Assembly: GCA_017965425.1 (NCBI GenBank)
Contig: JAGCPY010000007.1
Coordinates: 90,494 to 154,493 of the forward strand
DNA: 64,000 nt
Reading direction: 5' to 3'
Origin: Bacteroidaceae bacterium
GTDB lineage: Bacteria; Bacteroidota; Bacteroidia; Bacteroidales; Bacteroidaceae
Shown: piece after piece, positions 18,672-26,988 of the stretch
Layout of the letters: each line of letters begins with the position of its first letter
Position numbering within the stretch: position 1 is the first letter of the stretch
Position numbers and translations under genes: made by a program
Notes under the pieces: model-generated
Seen by the model: only the letters and a program-made list of their open reading frames with translations
The model's database searches: none
What the model was told of the DNA's origin: nothing

Positions 18672-19187
18672 TCACATCTGATGGCTGAGAGGCCAGGAAG
18701 TCATCTGCACGGGGAAGGAGATGAGCAGGAAAACACGTCCCACGAGGGCGGGGTTGAAGGGGTTGGTGCCCAAACCGCCGAAGGTCATCTTACCAATGCC
18801 GATAGCCACAAGGGCGCCGATGATGATAATCCAGATGGGCAGGTTCGAGGGCAGGTTGAAGCCGAGGAGCAGACCCGTGAGGACGGCACTGCCGTCGCAG
18901 ATGGTCAGACGCTCGCGGTCGAGGATGAAGCGTGTGATGGCCCACTCAAAGAACACACACGCAGCCACCGACGTAGCGAGGACGATGGCAGACCCCAGCC
19001 CGAAGAAATAGAGCGAAGCGATCAGGGCAGGCACCAAGGCGATGCATACGCCGTACATATTGCGCTGCACCGAGTCGCCGCCGTGGACGTGGGGTGATAG
19101 GGAAATGATGGGTCGGGACCCACCCCCCTGCCCCTCCCTTGTAGGGAGGGGAGTAGATACTTGTGAGGAATTACTCGTATTAGGCAT
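18672..19187 (-). CDS. rnfD: Rnf subunit RnfD, N-terminal part, with repeat-encoded N-terminus
   Basis: This is the first half of RnfD, a membrane subunit of the Rnf complex. The core starts 'IISLSPHVHGGDSVQRNMY', which is where other RnfD proteins begin. It is preceded here by about 26 extra residues, including 'STPLPTREGQGGGS', encoded by the left arm of the GC-rich palindrome at 19117-19273. The ORF ends at a TGA just before the FMN-attachment motif. Downstream sequence continues in frame, so the whole gene spans 18141-19187. Confidence 0.87.
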   Translation of the reverse strand: MPNTSNSSQVSTPLPTREGQGGGSRPIISLSPHVHGGDSVQRNMYGVCIALVPALIASLYFFGLGSAIVLATSVAACVFFEWAITRFILDRERLTICDGSAVLTGLLLGFNLPSNLPIWIIIIGALVAIGIGKMTFGGLGTNPFNPALVGRVFLLISFPVQMTSWPLSHQM

Positions 19188-19273
19188 AATCGTATGTCTC
19201 GTTAAATGAATGATGAAATCTATTCTTGAAGGGTGACCACTCCCTCCCTACAAGGGAGGGTAAGGGGTGGGTC
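19117..19273. repeat. GC-rich palindromic repeat, copy 3 (rnfC/rnfD junction)
   Basis: The 157-bp unit matches copy 2 at both ends: GACCCACCCCCCTG at the left and AAGGGGTGGGTC at the right, with inner CCCTCCCTTGTAGGGAGGGG. The AT-rich centre differs from copy 2. Its left arm contains the start codon and first codons of rnfD; its right arm ends 8 bp from the rnfC stop. Confidence 0.88.
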
Positions 19274-19280
19274 CTCCTTT

Positions 19281-20648
19281 TTACTTCTTTATCGCTTCCA
19301 TGTGCCTTGCCTTGATGATGCCCATGACGGTCTGCTTGGCGACACGGATGTTGTCGAGCAAGGGACGGTTGCTGGGGCAGGTGAAGGCGCAGGAGCCACA
19401 TTCGATGCAGGAGGTGACGTCGTTCTTCTCGCAGCCGTCCCAGTCCTTCAGACGGGTGTAGGAAGCGAGGAGGTACGGTTCGAGGCCCATGGGGCAGGCG
19501 CTGACGCATTTAGCACAGCGGATGCAGGGCGAAACCTCGCCGCGACGGCTCTCCTTCTCGGCCATCAGCAGGAGACCGCTGGAGCCCTTGGTGACAGGCA
19601 CTTCGAGCGACATCAGCGCACGTCCCATCATGGGTCCGCCACCGATAATCTTGCCTGTATCTTCGGGCAGACCGCCAGCCTCGTCGATGAGCTGCTGCAT
19701 GGGCGTGCCGATGCGGGCGAGGAAGTTCGAGGGGTTCTTCACGCTCTTGCCCGTCACGGTGATGATGCGCTCGATGAGGGGCTTGTGCTTCGTAACGGCT
19801 TCGTAGATGGCATAGACGGTGCCGACGTTCTGGACGATGGCGCCTACATTGATGGGCAGTGCGGGAGGGGCAGGCACCTGACGGCCGATGACGGCGTCGA
19901 TGAGCTGTTTCTCACCGCCCTGCGGATACTTGACCTTGAGGGGAACGACCTCGATGCCGGGGTACTGGGCTGCCTTCTCCTTTAATAAATCGGTAAGGAG
20001 CTTGATGGCATCGGGCTTGTTCATCTCGATACCGATGTAAGCCTTGGGGCAGTTGACGGCGTGCTTGATGAGCTGTATGCCTACGAGGATCTGCTCGGGT
20101 TTCTCGAGCATCAGACGATGGTCGGCCGTCAAATAGGGTTCGCACTCTACGGCGTTGACGATGATGGCCTCTGCCTTCGTGCCTGGAGGGGGCATGAGCT
20201 TGATGCCCGTGGGGAAGGTGGCGCCACCCATACCTACGATGCCAGCGGCCTTGATGCGATTGACAACTTCCTCGGCAGTGATGCCTCCGAGGTCCTTCAT
20301 GGTCACGAGTTTGTCGGAACGGTCGATGCTATCCTCCCATTCATCGCCTTCTACATCGACGATGACGGCCATGCGGCGTGTGCCACTGCTATCGAGCACG
20401 GCATCTACCTTGTTGACTTTGCCGCTGACGCTGGAGAAGACAGGAACGCTGAGCCCCTTGCCGGCCTCGCCGAGCAGGGTGCCTACCTTCACCTCGTCGC
20501 CCTTCTTGACGACAGGCACGGCGGGAGCACCGATGTGCTGGAACATCGAGAAGACGGCCTGCTTGGGAATAGCCGCAGTACGGATGGGCTCGGCAGCAGA
20601 GAGTTTGTTTTCGGCGGGATGTACACCGCCTATATGAAATGTCTTCAT
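19281..20648 (-). CDS. rnfC: Rnf complex subunit RnfC
   Basis: RnfC is the peripheral NADH/FMN subunit that passes electrons within the complex on the cytoplasmic side. The 455 residues show the N-terminal barrel-like region, a Rossmann-like 'GMGGATFPTGIKL' and 'NAVECEPYLTADHR' segment typical of NuoF/RnfC flavoproteins, and two [4Fe-4S] motifs: C375, C378, C381, C385 and C414, C417, C420, C424. It sits between rnfB and rnfD. Confidence 0.96.
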   Translation of the reverse strand: MKTFHIGGVHPAENKLSAAEPIRTAAIPKQAVFSMFQHIGAPAVPVVKKGDEVKVGTLLGEAGKGLSVPVFSSVSGKVNKVDAVLDSSGTRRMAVIVDVEGDEWEDSIDRSDKLVTMKDLGGITAEEVVNRIKAAGIVGMGGATFPTGIKLMPPPGTKAEAIIVNAVECEPYLTADHRLMLEKPEQILVGIQLIKHAVNCPKAYIGIEMNKPDAIKLLTDLLKEKAAQYPGIEVVPLKVKYPQGGEKQLIDAVIGRQVPAPPALPINVGAIVQNVGTVYAIYEAVTKHKPLIERIITVTGKSVKNPSNFLARIGTPMQQLIDEAGGLPEDTGKIIGGGPMMGRALMSLEVPVTKGSSGLLLMAEKESRRGEVSPCIRCAKCVSACPMGLEPYLLASYTRLKDWDGCEKNDVTSCIECGSCAFTCPSNRPLLDNIRVAKQTVMGIIKARHMEAIKK

Positions 20649-20678
20649 GTTTACGATTGACGATTTACAATTTACGAT

Positions 20679-21626
20679 TTATGCTTGCGCTTGGGAAGCC
20701 CCTGCGGCAGGAGCTGCGGGTTTTCCGACGGGAGAACTGTCGGACACACTATCGGAGGAAGCGACAGGCGCACTGGCTGGAGCTTCCACCTTCGGTTTCC
20801 TCGGCGGGAAGTTGAAAGCGAGGATAGCGTTCTGCGGGCATTCCTCTTCACACTTGCGGCAGAGCTTGCACTTCTCTGCGTCGATGTAGGCGAGGTTGGC
20901 CTCCACGGTAATGGCCTCGAACTTGCAGACCTTCACGCACTTCTGGCAGGCGATACAGCCTACGGAGCAAGCCTTGCGCGTCTGTGCACCCTTGTCCTTG
21001 TTGTTGCACAGGACCACGACACGGCGGTTTTTCAGTCCCTTCAGACGGATCTCGATGATGCCGCGTGGACAAGCCTTGGAGCAGGCACCGCAGGCGGTAC
21101 ACTTCTCATCGTCCACCTCAGGCAGACCCATCTCGGGATTCATGCGGATGGCGTCGAACTGGCAGGCAGCCACGCAGTCGCCACAGCCCAGACAGCCATA
21201 GACGCAAGCCGTCTCGCCCGAACCGAGCATGTTCTGTACGCGGCAGCTCTGCGCACCGTCGAACTCGGCAATGCGAGGACGGCTCTCGCACGTGCCGTTG
21301 CACCGCACGACAGCCACCTTGGGTGCCGAAGCCTCGGCCTTCATCCCAAGGATGTCGGCCACCTTCTCCATCACGGGCTGACCGCCTACTGGGCAGAGCA
21401 GTCCTTCGAGCGAACCTTTGTCGGCAGCCTTCACGCACGCTCCGGCAAAACCAGAACAGCCAGGGAAGCCGCAACCGCCGCAGTTGGCACCCGGAAGCAC
21501 CTCCTGCACCTGACCGATGCGCTCGTCTTCATGCACAGCGAACTTCTTGGCTGCAAAGAACAGGATGAGCGCTGCCACCAGCCCGATGCTGCCAAGAACA
21601 ATCACTGCAATCAGAATTACATTCAT
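20679..21626 (-). CDS. rnfB: Rnf complex ferredoxin-like subunit RnfB
   Basis: RnfB accepts electrons from ferredoxin. It has an N-terminal membrane anchor (3-25), an Fe-S motif with C49, C52, C57 and C78 ('GANCGGCGFPGC'), and ferredoxin-type clusters from four CxxCxxC sets: 'CLGCGDCVAAC', 'CTACGACSKAC', 'CIACQKCVKVC' and 'CKLCRKCEEEC'. The last 35 residues are rich in Ala, Pro and Ser. The 30 bp before rnfC contain short repeats of TTTACGATT. Confidence 0.95.
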   Translation of the reverse strand: MNVILIAVIVLGSIGLVAALILFFAAKKFAVHEDERIGQVQEVLPGANCGGCGFPGCSGFAGACVKAADKGSLEGLLCPVGGQPVMEKVADILGMKAEASAPKVAVVRCNGTCESRPRIAEFDGAQSCRVQNMLGSGETACVYGCLGCGDCVAACQFDAIRMNPEMGLPEVDDEKCTACGACSKACPRGIIEIRLKGLKNRRVVVLCNNKDKGAQTRKACSVGCIACQKCVKVCKFEAITVEANLAYIDAEKCKLCRKCEEECPQNAILAFNFPPRKPKVEAPASAPVASSDSVSDSSPVGKPAAPAAGASQAQA

Positions 21627-21666
21627 TAGTTTTAAAGTTTAAAGTTTATTGTTTATTATTTATAGT

Positions 21667-22086
21667 TTATAGTTTTATGCGGAATGAAAAGGTTTGCTGT
21701 AAGCGTTTACGGAAGAAGAGAAAGATGACAGCATAGTAAGCTACCAAAGTGAGAAGCGACCATAACGCCCCCACCGTCTCGCTGCCCGTCATCTGAAGAC
21801 CGACGACGAGAGCCAACAACAATAAAACAAGCGGAAGTCCATAGGCAATCATCGCTGCACGACGCCCGTCTGAGAGATGCCCTTCGAGCATCACCTCCTG
21901 CCCCACCCTATACCGATGCGCCTCAGACGTCATGACTTCCACCTCCTTCTCTTTGGCTTCGGCGCTGGAACACATCTGCTTAGCAGCACAGCCAGCACAG
22001 GCAGCAGCCTGAAGGATGCTCACACGAACGCGCTCACCTTCAATGGCTTTGACGACACCTTGATGGCTGATTAGTTGATCTCTCAT
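21667..22086 (-). CDS. RseC-like SoxR-reducing/Rnf-associated protein
   Basis: A small inner-membrane protein of the RseC/MucC family, which accompanies rnf genes. The ORF opens at 22158, but family alignment ('MRDQLISHQGVVKAIEGERV') and the -7 box at 22121-22128 place the start at 22086 (139 residues). The cytoplasmic part has 'CAGCAAKQMC' with three Cys, which could bind a metal or cluster, followed by two membrane helices (about 79-121). It is the first gene of the Rnf operon. Confidence 0.88.
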   Translation of the reverse strand: MRDQLISHQGVVKAIEGERVRVSILQAAACAGCAAKQMCSSAEAKEKEVEVMTSEAHRYRVGQEVMLEGHLSDGRRAAMIAYGLPLVLLLLALVVGLQMTGSETVGALWSLLTLVAYYAVIFLFFRKRLQQTFSFRIKL

Positions 22087-22120
22087 ATAGATTTGTAATG
22101 TTAGCTTTGCAAAAGCGCCA

Positions 22121-22128
22121 CAAAGATA
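22121..22128 (-). promoter_or_regulatory. -7 box of the Rnf operon promoter
   Basis: TATCTTTG on the minus strand, 34 bp upstream of the rseC start codon. It lies inside the longer ORF reading and so argues against the upstream ATG at 22158. Confidence 0.6.
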
Positions 22129-22187
22129 ATACATTATTTTCATAAAACACGCGCGCACGAGAGAAAATTTATTTTTCTGTCCTCAAA

Positions 22188-22219
22188 TTTGGATTTTAGC
22201 AAGAAATGTCGTATCTTTG
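22188..22219 (+). promoter_or_regulatory. Consensus promoter far upstream of the HU-related gene
   Basis: TTTG (22188-22191), 20 bp, TATCTTTG (22212-22219) is a full match to the Bacteroidota vegetative promoter. Transcription would begin about 200 bp before the next gene and run into the hairpin at 22282. Confidence 0.65.
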
Positions 22220-22281
22220 CACACAGAAGAGGACGGTTCCTTCAAGCCTATCAAGCGACAAAGGACTATCTCAACTAAAGG

Positions 22282-22356
22282 ATATTGCACGACGTGCGGC
22301 CATAGCGCCACGTCGTGCAATATTCGTTTCAAGGCGTGCAACGATGATTTCACGCC
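22282..22356 (+). ncRNA. Possible small RNA or attenuator with two hairpins
   Basis: A perfect 15-bp stem, ATATTGCACGACGTG (22282-22296) pairing with 22309-22323 around a 12-nt loop, is followed by a 6-bp stem GGCGTG/CACGCC (22333-22356). Both lie between two consensus promoters, the first upstream of the hairpins and the second serving the HU-related gene. No T run follows, so it is not a classical terminator. A leader structure or a short RNA is inferred only from this layout. Confidence 0.35.
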
Positions 22357-22362
22357 CGGAAA

Positions 22363-22394
22363 TTTGGCTATACACCTAAATCTTCTTATCTTTG
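22363..22394 (+). promoter_or_regulatory. Consensus promoter of the HU-related gene
   Basis: TTTG (22363-22366), 20 bp, TATCTTTG (22387-22394), 34 bp before the ATG. Both boxes and the spacing fit the consensus exactly. Confidence 0.7.
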
Positions 22395-22428
22395 TGGCCA
22401 GAATCATAGCTTTATACACCTAAGACCC

Positions 22429-23079
22429 ATGGCAGAATACTATAAGCGAGAGATTGCTGACCTCAACGAGACGGGCAAGAAACAATACCGCTATGAGCTG
22501 CGTTCGCGCGGGAGTGCTGGGCTGAAAGCACTCGCCAGACAGGTCCACAAGCGCTACCGTATGCTCGATGCTACCGAGCTGGAAGGCATCGCTGAGGACT
22601 TCATTGACGAGATGGCGGCCTTGCTGTCCGAAGGTTTCAGCGTGACGCTCGGCGACCTTGGTTCCTTCTCGCTGAGCATCGGATTGAGGAACAAGAAGCA
22701 TCTTGAACAGATGGAAGACGAGATAGAAGGAGAGCCCAACGCCCGCAGTCTTTGCGTGCGCGGCATCAACTTCAAGGCCAACAAGCGTTACGTCAGCGAC
22801 ATCAACAACAAATGCCACCTGCAACGTGAGTCTGGCGGCACGGCGCACCTGCACCCTTCGCCCTATAGCCTGGAACAGCGCATCGCACGTGCCGTGAGCT
22901 ACGTCCGCCAGAACGGTTTCCTGCGCATCGCCAACTACGCCGGCATCAACGGCATCTCCATCAGTGCAGCCAGCCGCGAACTCCGCCTGTTAGACGGCAC
23001 ACCCGACTTCCCCCTCAGAAGCGACGGCCGAGGACCCAGCAAGGTCTATCGGATGAAACAGGAACCATCTCAGGAATGA
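22429..23079 (+). CDS. HU-related DNA-binding protein with C-terminal extension
   Basis: Residues 1-120 match the HU-HIG (HU-related) domain of Bacteroidota, including 'ALLSEGFSVTLGDLGSFSLS', the part that normally forms the dimer core. The expected role is DNA bending or nucleoid organisation. Residues 140-210 form an extra domain ('IARAVSYVRQNGFLRIANYA', 'ISAASRELRLLDG') that reads like a helix-turn-helix. The gene has its own promoter. Confidence 0.83.
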   Translation: MAEYYKREIADLNETGKKQYRYELRSRGSAGLKALARQVHKRYRMLDATELEGIAEDFIDEMAALLSEGFSVTLGDLGSFSLSIGLRNKKHLEQMEDEIEGEPNARSLCVRGINFKANKRYVSDINNKCHLQRESGGTAHLHPSPYSLEQRIARAVSYVRQNGFLRIANYAGINGISISAASRELRLLDGTPDFPLRSDGRGPSKVYRMKQEPSQE

Positions 23080-23107
23080 CGATCACCCCTATCAAACGAC
23101 GACAACG

Positions 23108-24691
23108 ATGAAAAAGCCAGCACACATAGACGTCAGGGTTTCCGTGACGATGGCGACGGTGGCTGTCGCCATGGGCAGTCTTGAGGCACGGCCCTTGCAG
23201 GAGCAGAGACCGAACATCGTGCTGTTCATGGTCGATGACATGGGATGGCAGGACACGTCGGTTCCCTTCTGGACGCAACGTACCCGGCTCAACGACACTT
23301 ACGAGACGCCGAACATGGCGCGTCTGGCACGGCAGGGGATGCTCTTCACGCAAGCCTACGCCAGCCCTATCAGCTCGCCCAGCCGTTGCTCTCTGCTCAC
23401 GGGAGCCAATGCCGCCCGCCACCGCGTGACGAACTGGACGTTCCGCCGGAATCAGATGACCGACGAGGGCGATGACCTACTGACACCACCCGACTGGAAC
23501 TATAACGGCATCTGCCAACAGGAAGGAGTGGACAACACGTTCCATGCCCGTTCGTTCGTGGATATCCTTCGCTCAGCAGGTTACCGCACCATCCACTGCG
23601 GCAAGGCGCACTGGGGGGCAGAGGACACGCCGGGCGAGTCACCATTGCATTTCGGCTTCGAGGTGAACATCGCGGGTCATGCCGCCGGAGGACCTGCCAC
23701 GTACCTCAGCGAGCGCAACTACGGCCATGATGCCGAGGGACATCCCACCGCACAGTTCGCCGTCCCCGGCTTGCAGAAATATTGGGGCACAGGCACGTTC
23801 CTCACAGAAGCTCTGACCAGAGAAGCCCTGGCCGCCCTCGACAGCATCCGTTCTCCCCGCAACGCTCAGCAATCAACAGCCAGCCCACCACCCTTTTTCC
23901 TCTATCTCTCCCACTACGCCGTCCATGTACCCATCGACCGCGACCAACGTTTCTTCGAGAAATATCGGCATAAAGGACTCTCGGAGAAGGAGGCTGCCTA
24001 CGCCTCGCTGATTGAAGGGATGGACAAGAGCCTGGGTGACCTCCTTGATTGGCTCGACGTCAACGGCGAGACGGAGAAGACCATCGTCCTCTTTATGAGC
24101 GACAACGGCGGCTATGCCACAGGTGCGGAATGGCGCGACGAACCGCTCTACACGCAGAACGCCCCTCTGAGAAGCGGCAAAGGCTCACTGCTCGAAGGCG
24201 GCATTCGCGAACCGATGATGGTGCGCTGGCCAGGTGTCGTCGAGGAAGGCACGCGCTGCGAGAGCTACTTGTGTATAGAAGATTTCTTCCCCACGATACT
24301 GGAGATGGCCGGCATCCGTCGCTACGACGTGCCTCAAACCATCGACGGACGAAGCTTCTTGCCTCTGCTCAAAGGCAAAGGCGACACCTCACGCGGCCGC
24401 ACGCTCATCTGGAACTACCCGCACGTCTGGGGCAACAGAGGGCCGGGCATCGACCTCAACTGCGCCATCCGTGAAGGTGACTGGAAACTCATCTACAGCT
24501 ACAAGACCGGTCAGAAGGAACTTTACAACATCACCCTCGACATCGGCGAAGAGCACAATCTGGCGTCAGAACGTCCCGACCTTGTCCAGCGCCTCTCCCG
24601 CAAACTGGGCAGGCGGCTCCGTGCCATGAAAGCCCAGCGGCCTTCCCTGAAAGCCACCGGACAGCCTTGTCCCTGGCCAGACGAGAGGTGA
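23108..24691 (+). CDS. Secreted S-type sulfatase
   Basis: An arylsulfatase-family enzyme that probably removes sulfate from host or dietary glycans in the periplasm or outside the cell. An N-terminal hydrophobic segment (about 12-27) is likely to be a signal peptide. The active-site signature is S89-S-P-S-R93 ('ISSPSRCSLLTG'), so the residue to be converted to formylglycine is Ser, which needs an anSME maturase not present here. Metal ligands are seen in 'DDMGWQD' (D43, D44) and 'MSDNGGY'. The substrate is unknown. Confidence 0.9.
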   Translation: MKKPAHIDVRVSVTMATVAVAMGSLEARPLQEQRPNIVLFMVDDMGWQDTSVPFWTQRTRLNDTYETPNMARLARQGMLFTQAYASPISSPSRCSLLTGANAARHRVTNWTFRRNQMTDEGDDLLTPPDWNYNGICQQEGVDNTFHARSFVDILRSAGYRTIHCGKAHWGAEDTPGESPLHFGFEVNIAGHAAGGPATYLSERNYGHDAEGHPTAQFAVPGLQKYWGTGTFLTEALTREALAALDSIRSPRNAQQSTASPPPFFLYLSHYAVHVPIDRDQRFFEKYRHKGLSEKEAAYASLIEGMDKSLGDLLDWLDVNGETEKTIVLFMSDNGGYATGAEWRDEPLYTQNAPLRSGKGSLLEGGIREPMMVRWPGVVEEGTRCESYLCIEDFFPTILEMAGIRRYDVPQTIDGRSFLPLLKGKGDTSRGRTLIWNYPHVWGNRGPGIDLNCAIREGDWKLIYSYKTGQKELYNITLDIGEEHNLASERPDLVQRLSRKLGRRLRAMKAQRPSLKATGQPCPWPDER

Positions 24692-24804
24692 ATAATGACA
24701 GAAAACAAGACCTCTTGCCCTCATTCAATGGTTAAAATCCTTCAATAACGATGAGTAAGGTTTCATTTTTTATCTCAACTTGCTTATAATACCTATTTTT
24801 TATC

Positions 24805-24812
24805 TAAATTTG
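24805..24812 (+). promoter_or_regulatory. -7 box upstream of the DUF4199 gene
   Basis: TAAATTTG, 27 bp before the ATG. A TTG at 24780-24782 lies 22 bp upstream, slightly longer than the ideal spacing. Confidence 0.5.
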
Positions 24813-24838
24813 CAGCCGAATTTTTCAACTCAATAGGA

Positions 24839-25417
24839 ATGAACGATTCAACTCAAAACGCAACCGAAGGACAGCAGACGAAAGCCTATGCTGCATGGTA
24901 CGGTTTATGGATTGGAGTGTGCTGGGTGCTCAGCTTCGGGCTATCCATGTGGGGCCTGAAGGAACCTTTTGCCGGAAACTTCGGTTTGCTGGCAGGTGTC
25001 GGTTCCGTGCCATTAGCTATCTGGTTGCTTCGTGGTTTTAATGAAATGATATCACCACTCTCGCTACGTCGTGCCTGGCACATGGCGTGGCTGATGTTCC
25101 TCTATGCAGCCTTGTTGACAACGGCTGCACAGTACATTTATTTTGCCTACATGGATAATGGCCTGCTTGTGCGCACCTACACCGAAATGATCAAACAGCC
25201 AGAAATCCAAGATTTGATGGCTCAACTCATGCCTGGACAAGATGCTAACCGCTTATTTGAAGATGCCATTACCTTGTTCTCTACCACTCCCGTCTCACAA
25301 TTAACTTTACAATTCCTTTTCTGGAATGTCATACTGGCTACCGTTTTATCCATTCCCACAGCATTCCTGAGCTATAAGAAGAAACCGTCTTCCCAGACGC
25401 CGAAAGGAAAGGAATAA
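24839..25417 (+). CDS. DUF4199 family membrane protein
   Basis: A 192-residue protein with four predicted membrane helices (roughly 20-40, 46-66, 80-103 and 152-180) and a short basic tail. DUF4199 proteins of Bacteroidota often precede a GtrB-like glycosyltransferase, as here with a 22-bp gap, and may help it in the membrane. The function is unproven. Confidence 0.82.
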   Translation: MNDSTQNATEGQQTKAYAAWYGLWIGVCWVLSFGLSMWGLKEPFAGNFGLLAGVGSVPLAIWLLRGFNEMISPLSLRRAWHMAWLMFLYAALLTTAAQYIYFAYMDNGLLVRTYTEMIKQPEIQDLMAQLMPGQDANRLFEDAITLFSTTPVSQLTLQFLFWNVILATVLSIPTAFLSYKKKPSSQTPKGKE

Positions 25418-25439
25418 TCATTCCAAAGTAATTAAGTCT

Positions 25440-26456
25440 ATGCCCACAATGGATAAAGAACATTTCGTCAATACCTCATCCCCAACAACCAAACAAGAGG
25501 AACGAATTGACATTTCCGTTATCGTACCTCTCTACAATGAAGCAGAATCATTGCCCGAACTGCACGCCTGGATTCAACGTGTGATGAACGAGAACAGCTT
25601 CACATACGAGATTATTTTCGTCAATGACGGTTCCACCGACAGCTCGTGGGAAGTCATAGAACATCTGGCTGCAGATCATCCTGAAGTCAGCGGCATCAAG
25701 TTCCGTCGCAACTACGGCAAAAGTCCTGCGCTGTTTTGCGGATTCCGCCGTGCCAAAGGCGATGTCGTCATCACGATGGATGCCGACCTCCAAGACTCTC
25801 CCGACGAGATTCCCGAGTTGCGCCGCATGATTGTCGAAGACGGCTATGACCTGGTCAGCGGCTACAAACAGAAACGATATGATCCGCTCTCCAAGACCAT
25901 TCCCACCAAGCTTTTCAACGCAACAGCTCGCAAAGTAAGCGGCATCCACAATCTCCACGATTTCAACTGTGGGCTGAAAGCCTACCGTCGCGATGTGGTA
26001 AAGAACATTGAAGTCTATGGCGAGATGCACCGCTACATTCCCTATCTGGCCAAGAATGCAGGCTTCACGAAGATTGGGGAAAAAGTGGTACACCATCAGG
26101 CACGCAAGTACGGCACTACCAAGTTTGGCCTCGACCGCTTTGTCAACGGCTATCTTGACCTACTTTCCCTCTGGTTCCTCAGCCGTTTCGGGCTGAAACC
26201 CATGCATGTCTTTGGCCTTCTGGGCTCTCTCATGTTCCTGTTGGGCTTCGTGGCCGTAGTCGTTGTTGGTGCCAACAAGCTCTATGCCTTGGCAAACGAC
26301 ATTCCAGCCCGTCTGATAACCGATTCGCCTTATTTCTTCATCGCCTTGACCATGATGTTGCTGGGAACACAGCTGTTCGTGGCAGGTTTCTTGGGCGAAC
26401 TCATCACGCGTAACAGCGAACTGCGCAACAACTATCAGATTGAGAAAGAATTGTGA
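25440..26456 (+). CDS. GT2 family polyprenyl-phosphate glycosyltransferase (GtrB/DPM1-like)
   Basis: It likely moves a sugar from a nucleotide donor onto undecaprenyl phosphate at the inner membrane. The GT-A domain shows 'ISVIVPLYNEAESLPEL', 'VNDGSTDSSW', 'MDADLQDSPDEIPEL' (the DxD-type site) and 'NCGLKAYRRDVV'. Two C-terminal membrane helices follow (about 250-275 and 295-320), as in GtrB. The start at 25440 could also be the ATG three codons later. Confidence 0.92.
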   Translation: MPTMDKEHFVNTSSPTTKQEERIDISVIVPLYNEAESLPELHAWIQRVMNENSFTYEIIFVNDGSTDSSWEVIEHLAADHPEVSGIKFRRNYGKSPALFCGFRRAKGDVVITMDADLQDSPDEIPELRRMIVEDGYDLVSGYKQKRYDPLSKTIPTKLFNATARKVSGIHNLHDFNCGLKAYRRDVVKNIEVYGEMHRYIPYLAKNAGFTKIGEKVVHHQARKYGTTKFGLDRFVNGYLDLLSLWFLSRFGLKPMHVFGLLGSLMFLLGFVAVVVVGANKLYALANDIPARLITDSPYFFIALTMMLLGTQLFVAGFLGELITRNSELRNNYQIEKEL

Positions 26457-26466
26457 TGAATGCAGA

Positions 26467-26988
26467 ATGACGAATCCTAAGCTGTCATCTCTTCTGGCGA
26501 TTGTTTCCTTCGTCGCCCTCTCGTTGGTTTCCTGCGACAATCTCTCGTGTCCATTAGAGAACACCGTGGAGAGCGTCTATGGTTTCTATGCCACGTCGCG
26601 CACGGCCAACGGAACCTTTGAACCCGGAGCTGCCATTTCCATCGGCGACACCCTTACCATCTATGCAGCCAACCGAGACACCATCCTTGCAAACCGACTT
26701 ATCGGAAAGAGTTCCGTTAGTCTGCCCGTGAGCTACTATGCCGACGTGGACACCCTTCTCTTCGTCTTTTCCGATGCCGACGGACGTTCCACGAGTGATC
26801 TTGTTTACATCCACAAGCGCAACATCCACCATTGGGATGCCCCCTCCTGCCCTGTCCATCTTTGGCACGAGGTCACAGCCGTGGCATCTACCCACAACCT
26901 CATTGACACCATCCTCATCAGTAACCCACACATCAACTACGACGGAAATGAAAACTTCCAAATCTATTTCTATACCAATCTGGAATAA
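26467..26988 (+). CDS. DUF6452 family lipoprotein
   Basis: A small exported protein of a Bacteroidota family of unknown function. With the ATG at 26467, rather than the ORF opening at 26440, it gains a clean lipoprotein signal 'LLAIVSFVALSLVSC' with lipobox LVSC. The rest looks like a beta-rich domain. Its 3' end overlaps the DUF6048 gene, which is its usual partner. Confidence 0.8.
   Translation: MTNPKLSSLLAIVSFVALSLVSCDNLSCPLENTVESVYGFYATSRTANGTFEPGAAISIGDTLTIYAANRDTILANRLIGKSSVSLPVSYYADVDTLLFVFSDADGRSTSDLVYIHKRNIHHWDAPSCPVHLWHEVTAVASTHNLIDTILISNPHINYDGNENFQIYFYTNLE

Noticed and set aside
18672-18674. TGA as a recoded sense codon (genetic code change or selenocysteine)
   Set aside because: TGA is used as a normal stop elsewhere in the window (for example the ModF-like gene, the amidohydrolase remnant and the 46348 glycosyltransferase), and no SECIS-like structure or Cys-homologous position is apparent.
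20651-20683. TTTACGATT repeats between rnfB and rnfC as an operator
   Set aside because: Such low-complexity ATTTACGATT spacers are common between genes in Bacteroidota and here are short and irregular; I see no evidence for a binding site.
26738-26947. N-terminal extension of the DUF6048 frame
   Set aside because: It is an out-of-frame shadow of the DUF6452 gene; the signal peptide begins at the ATG at 26948.
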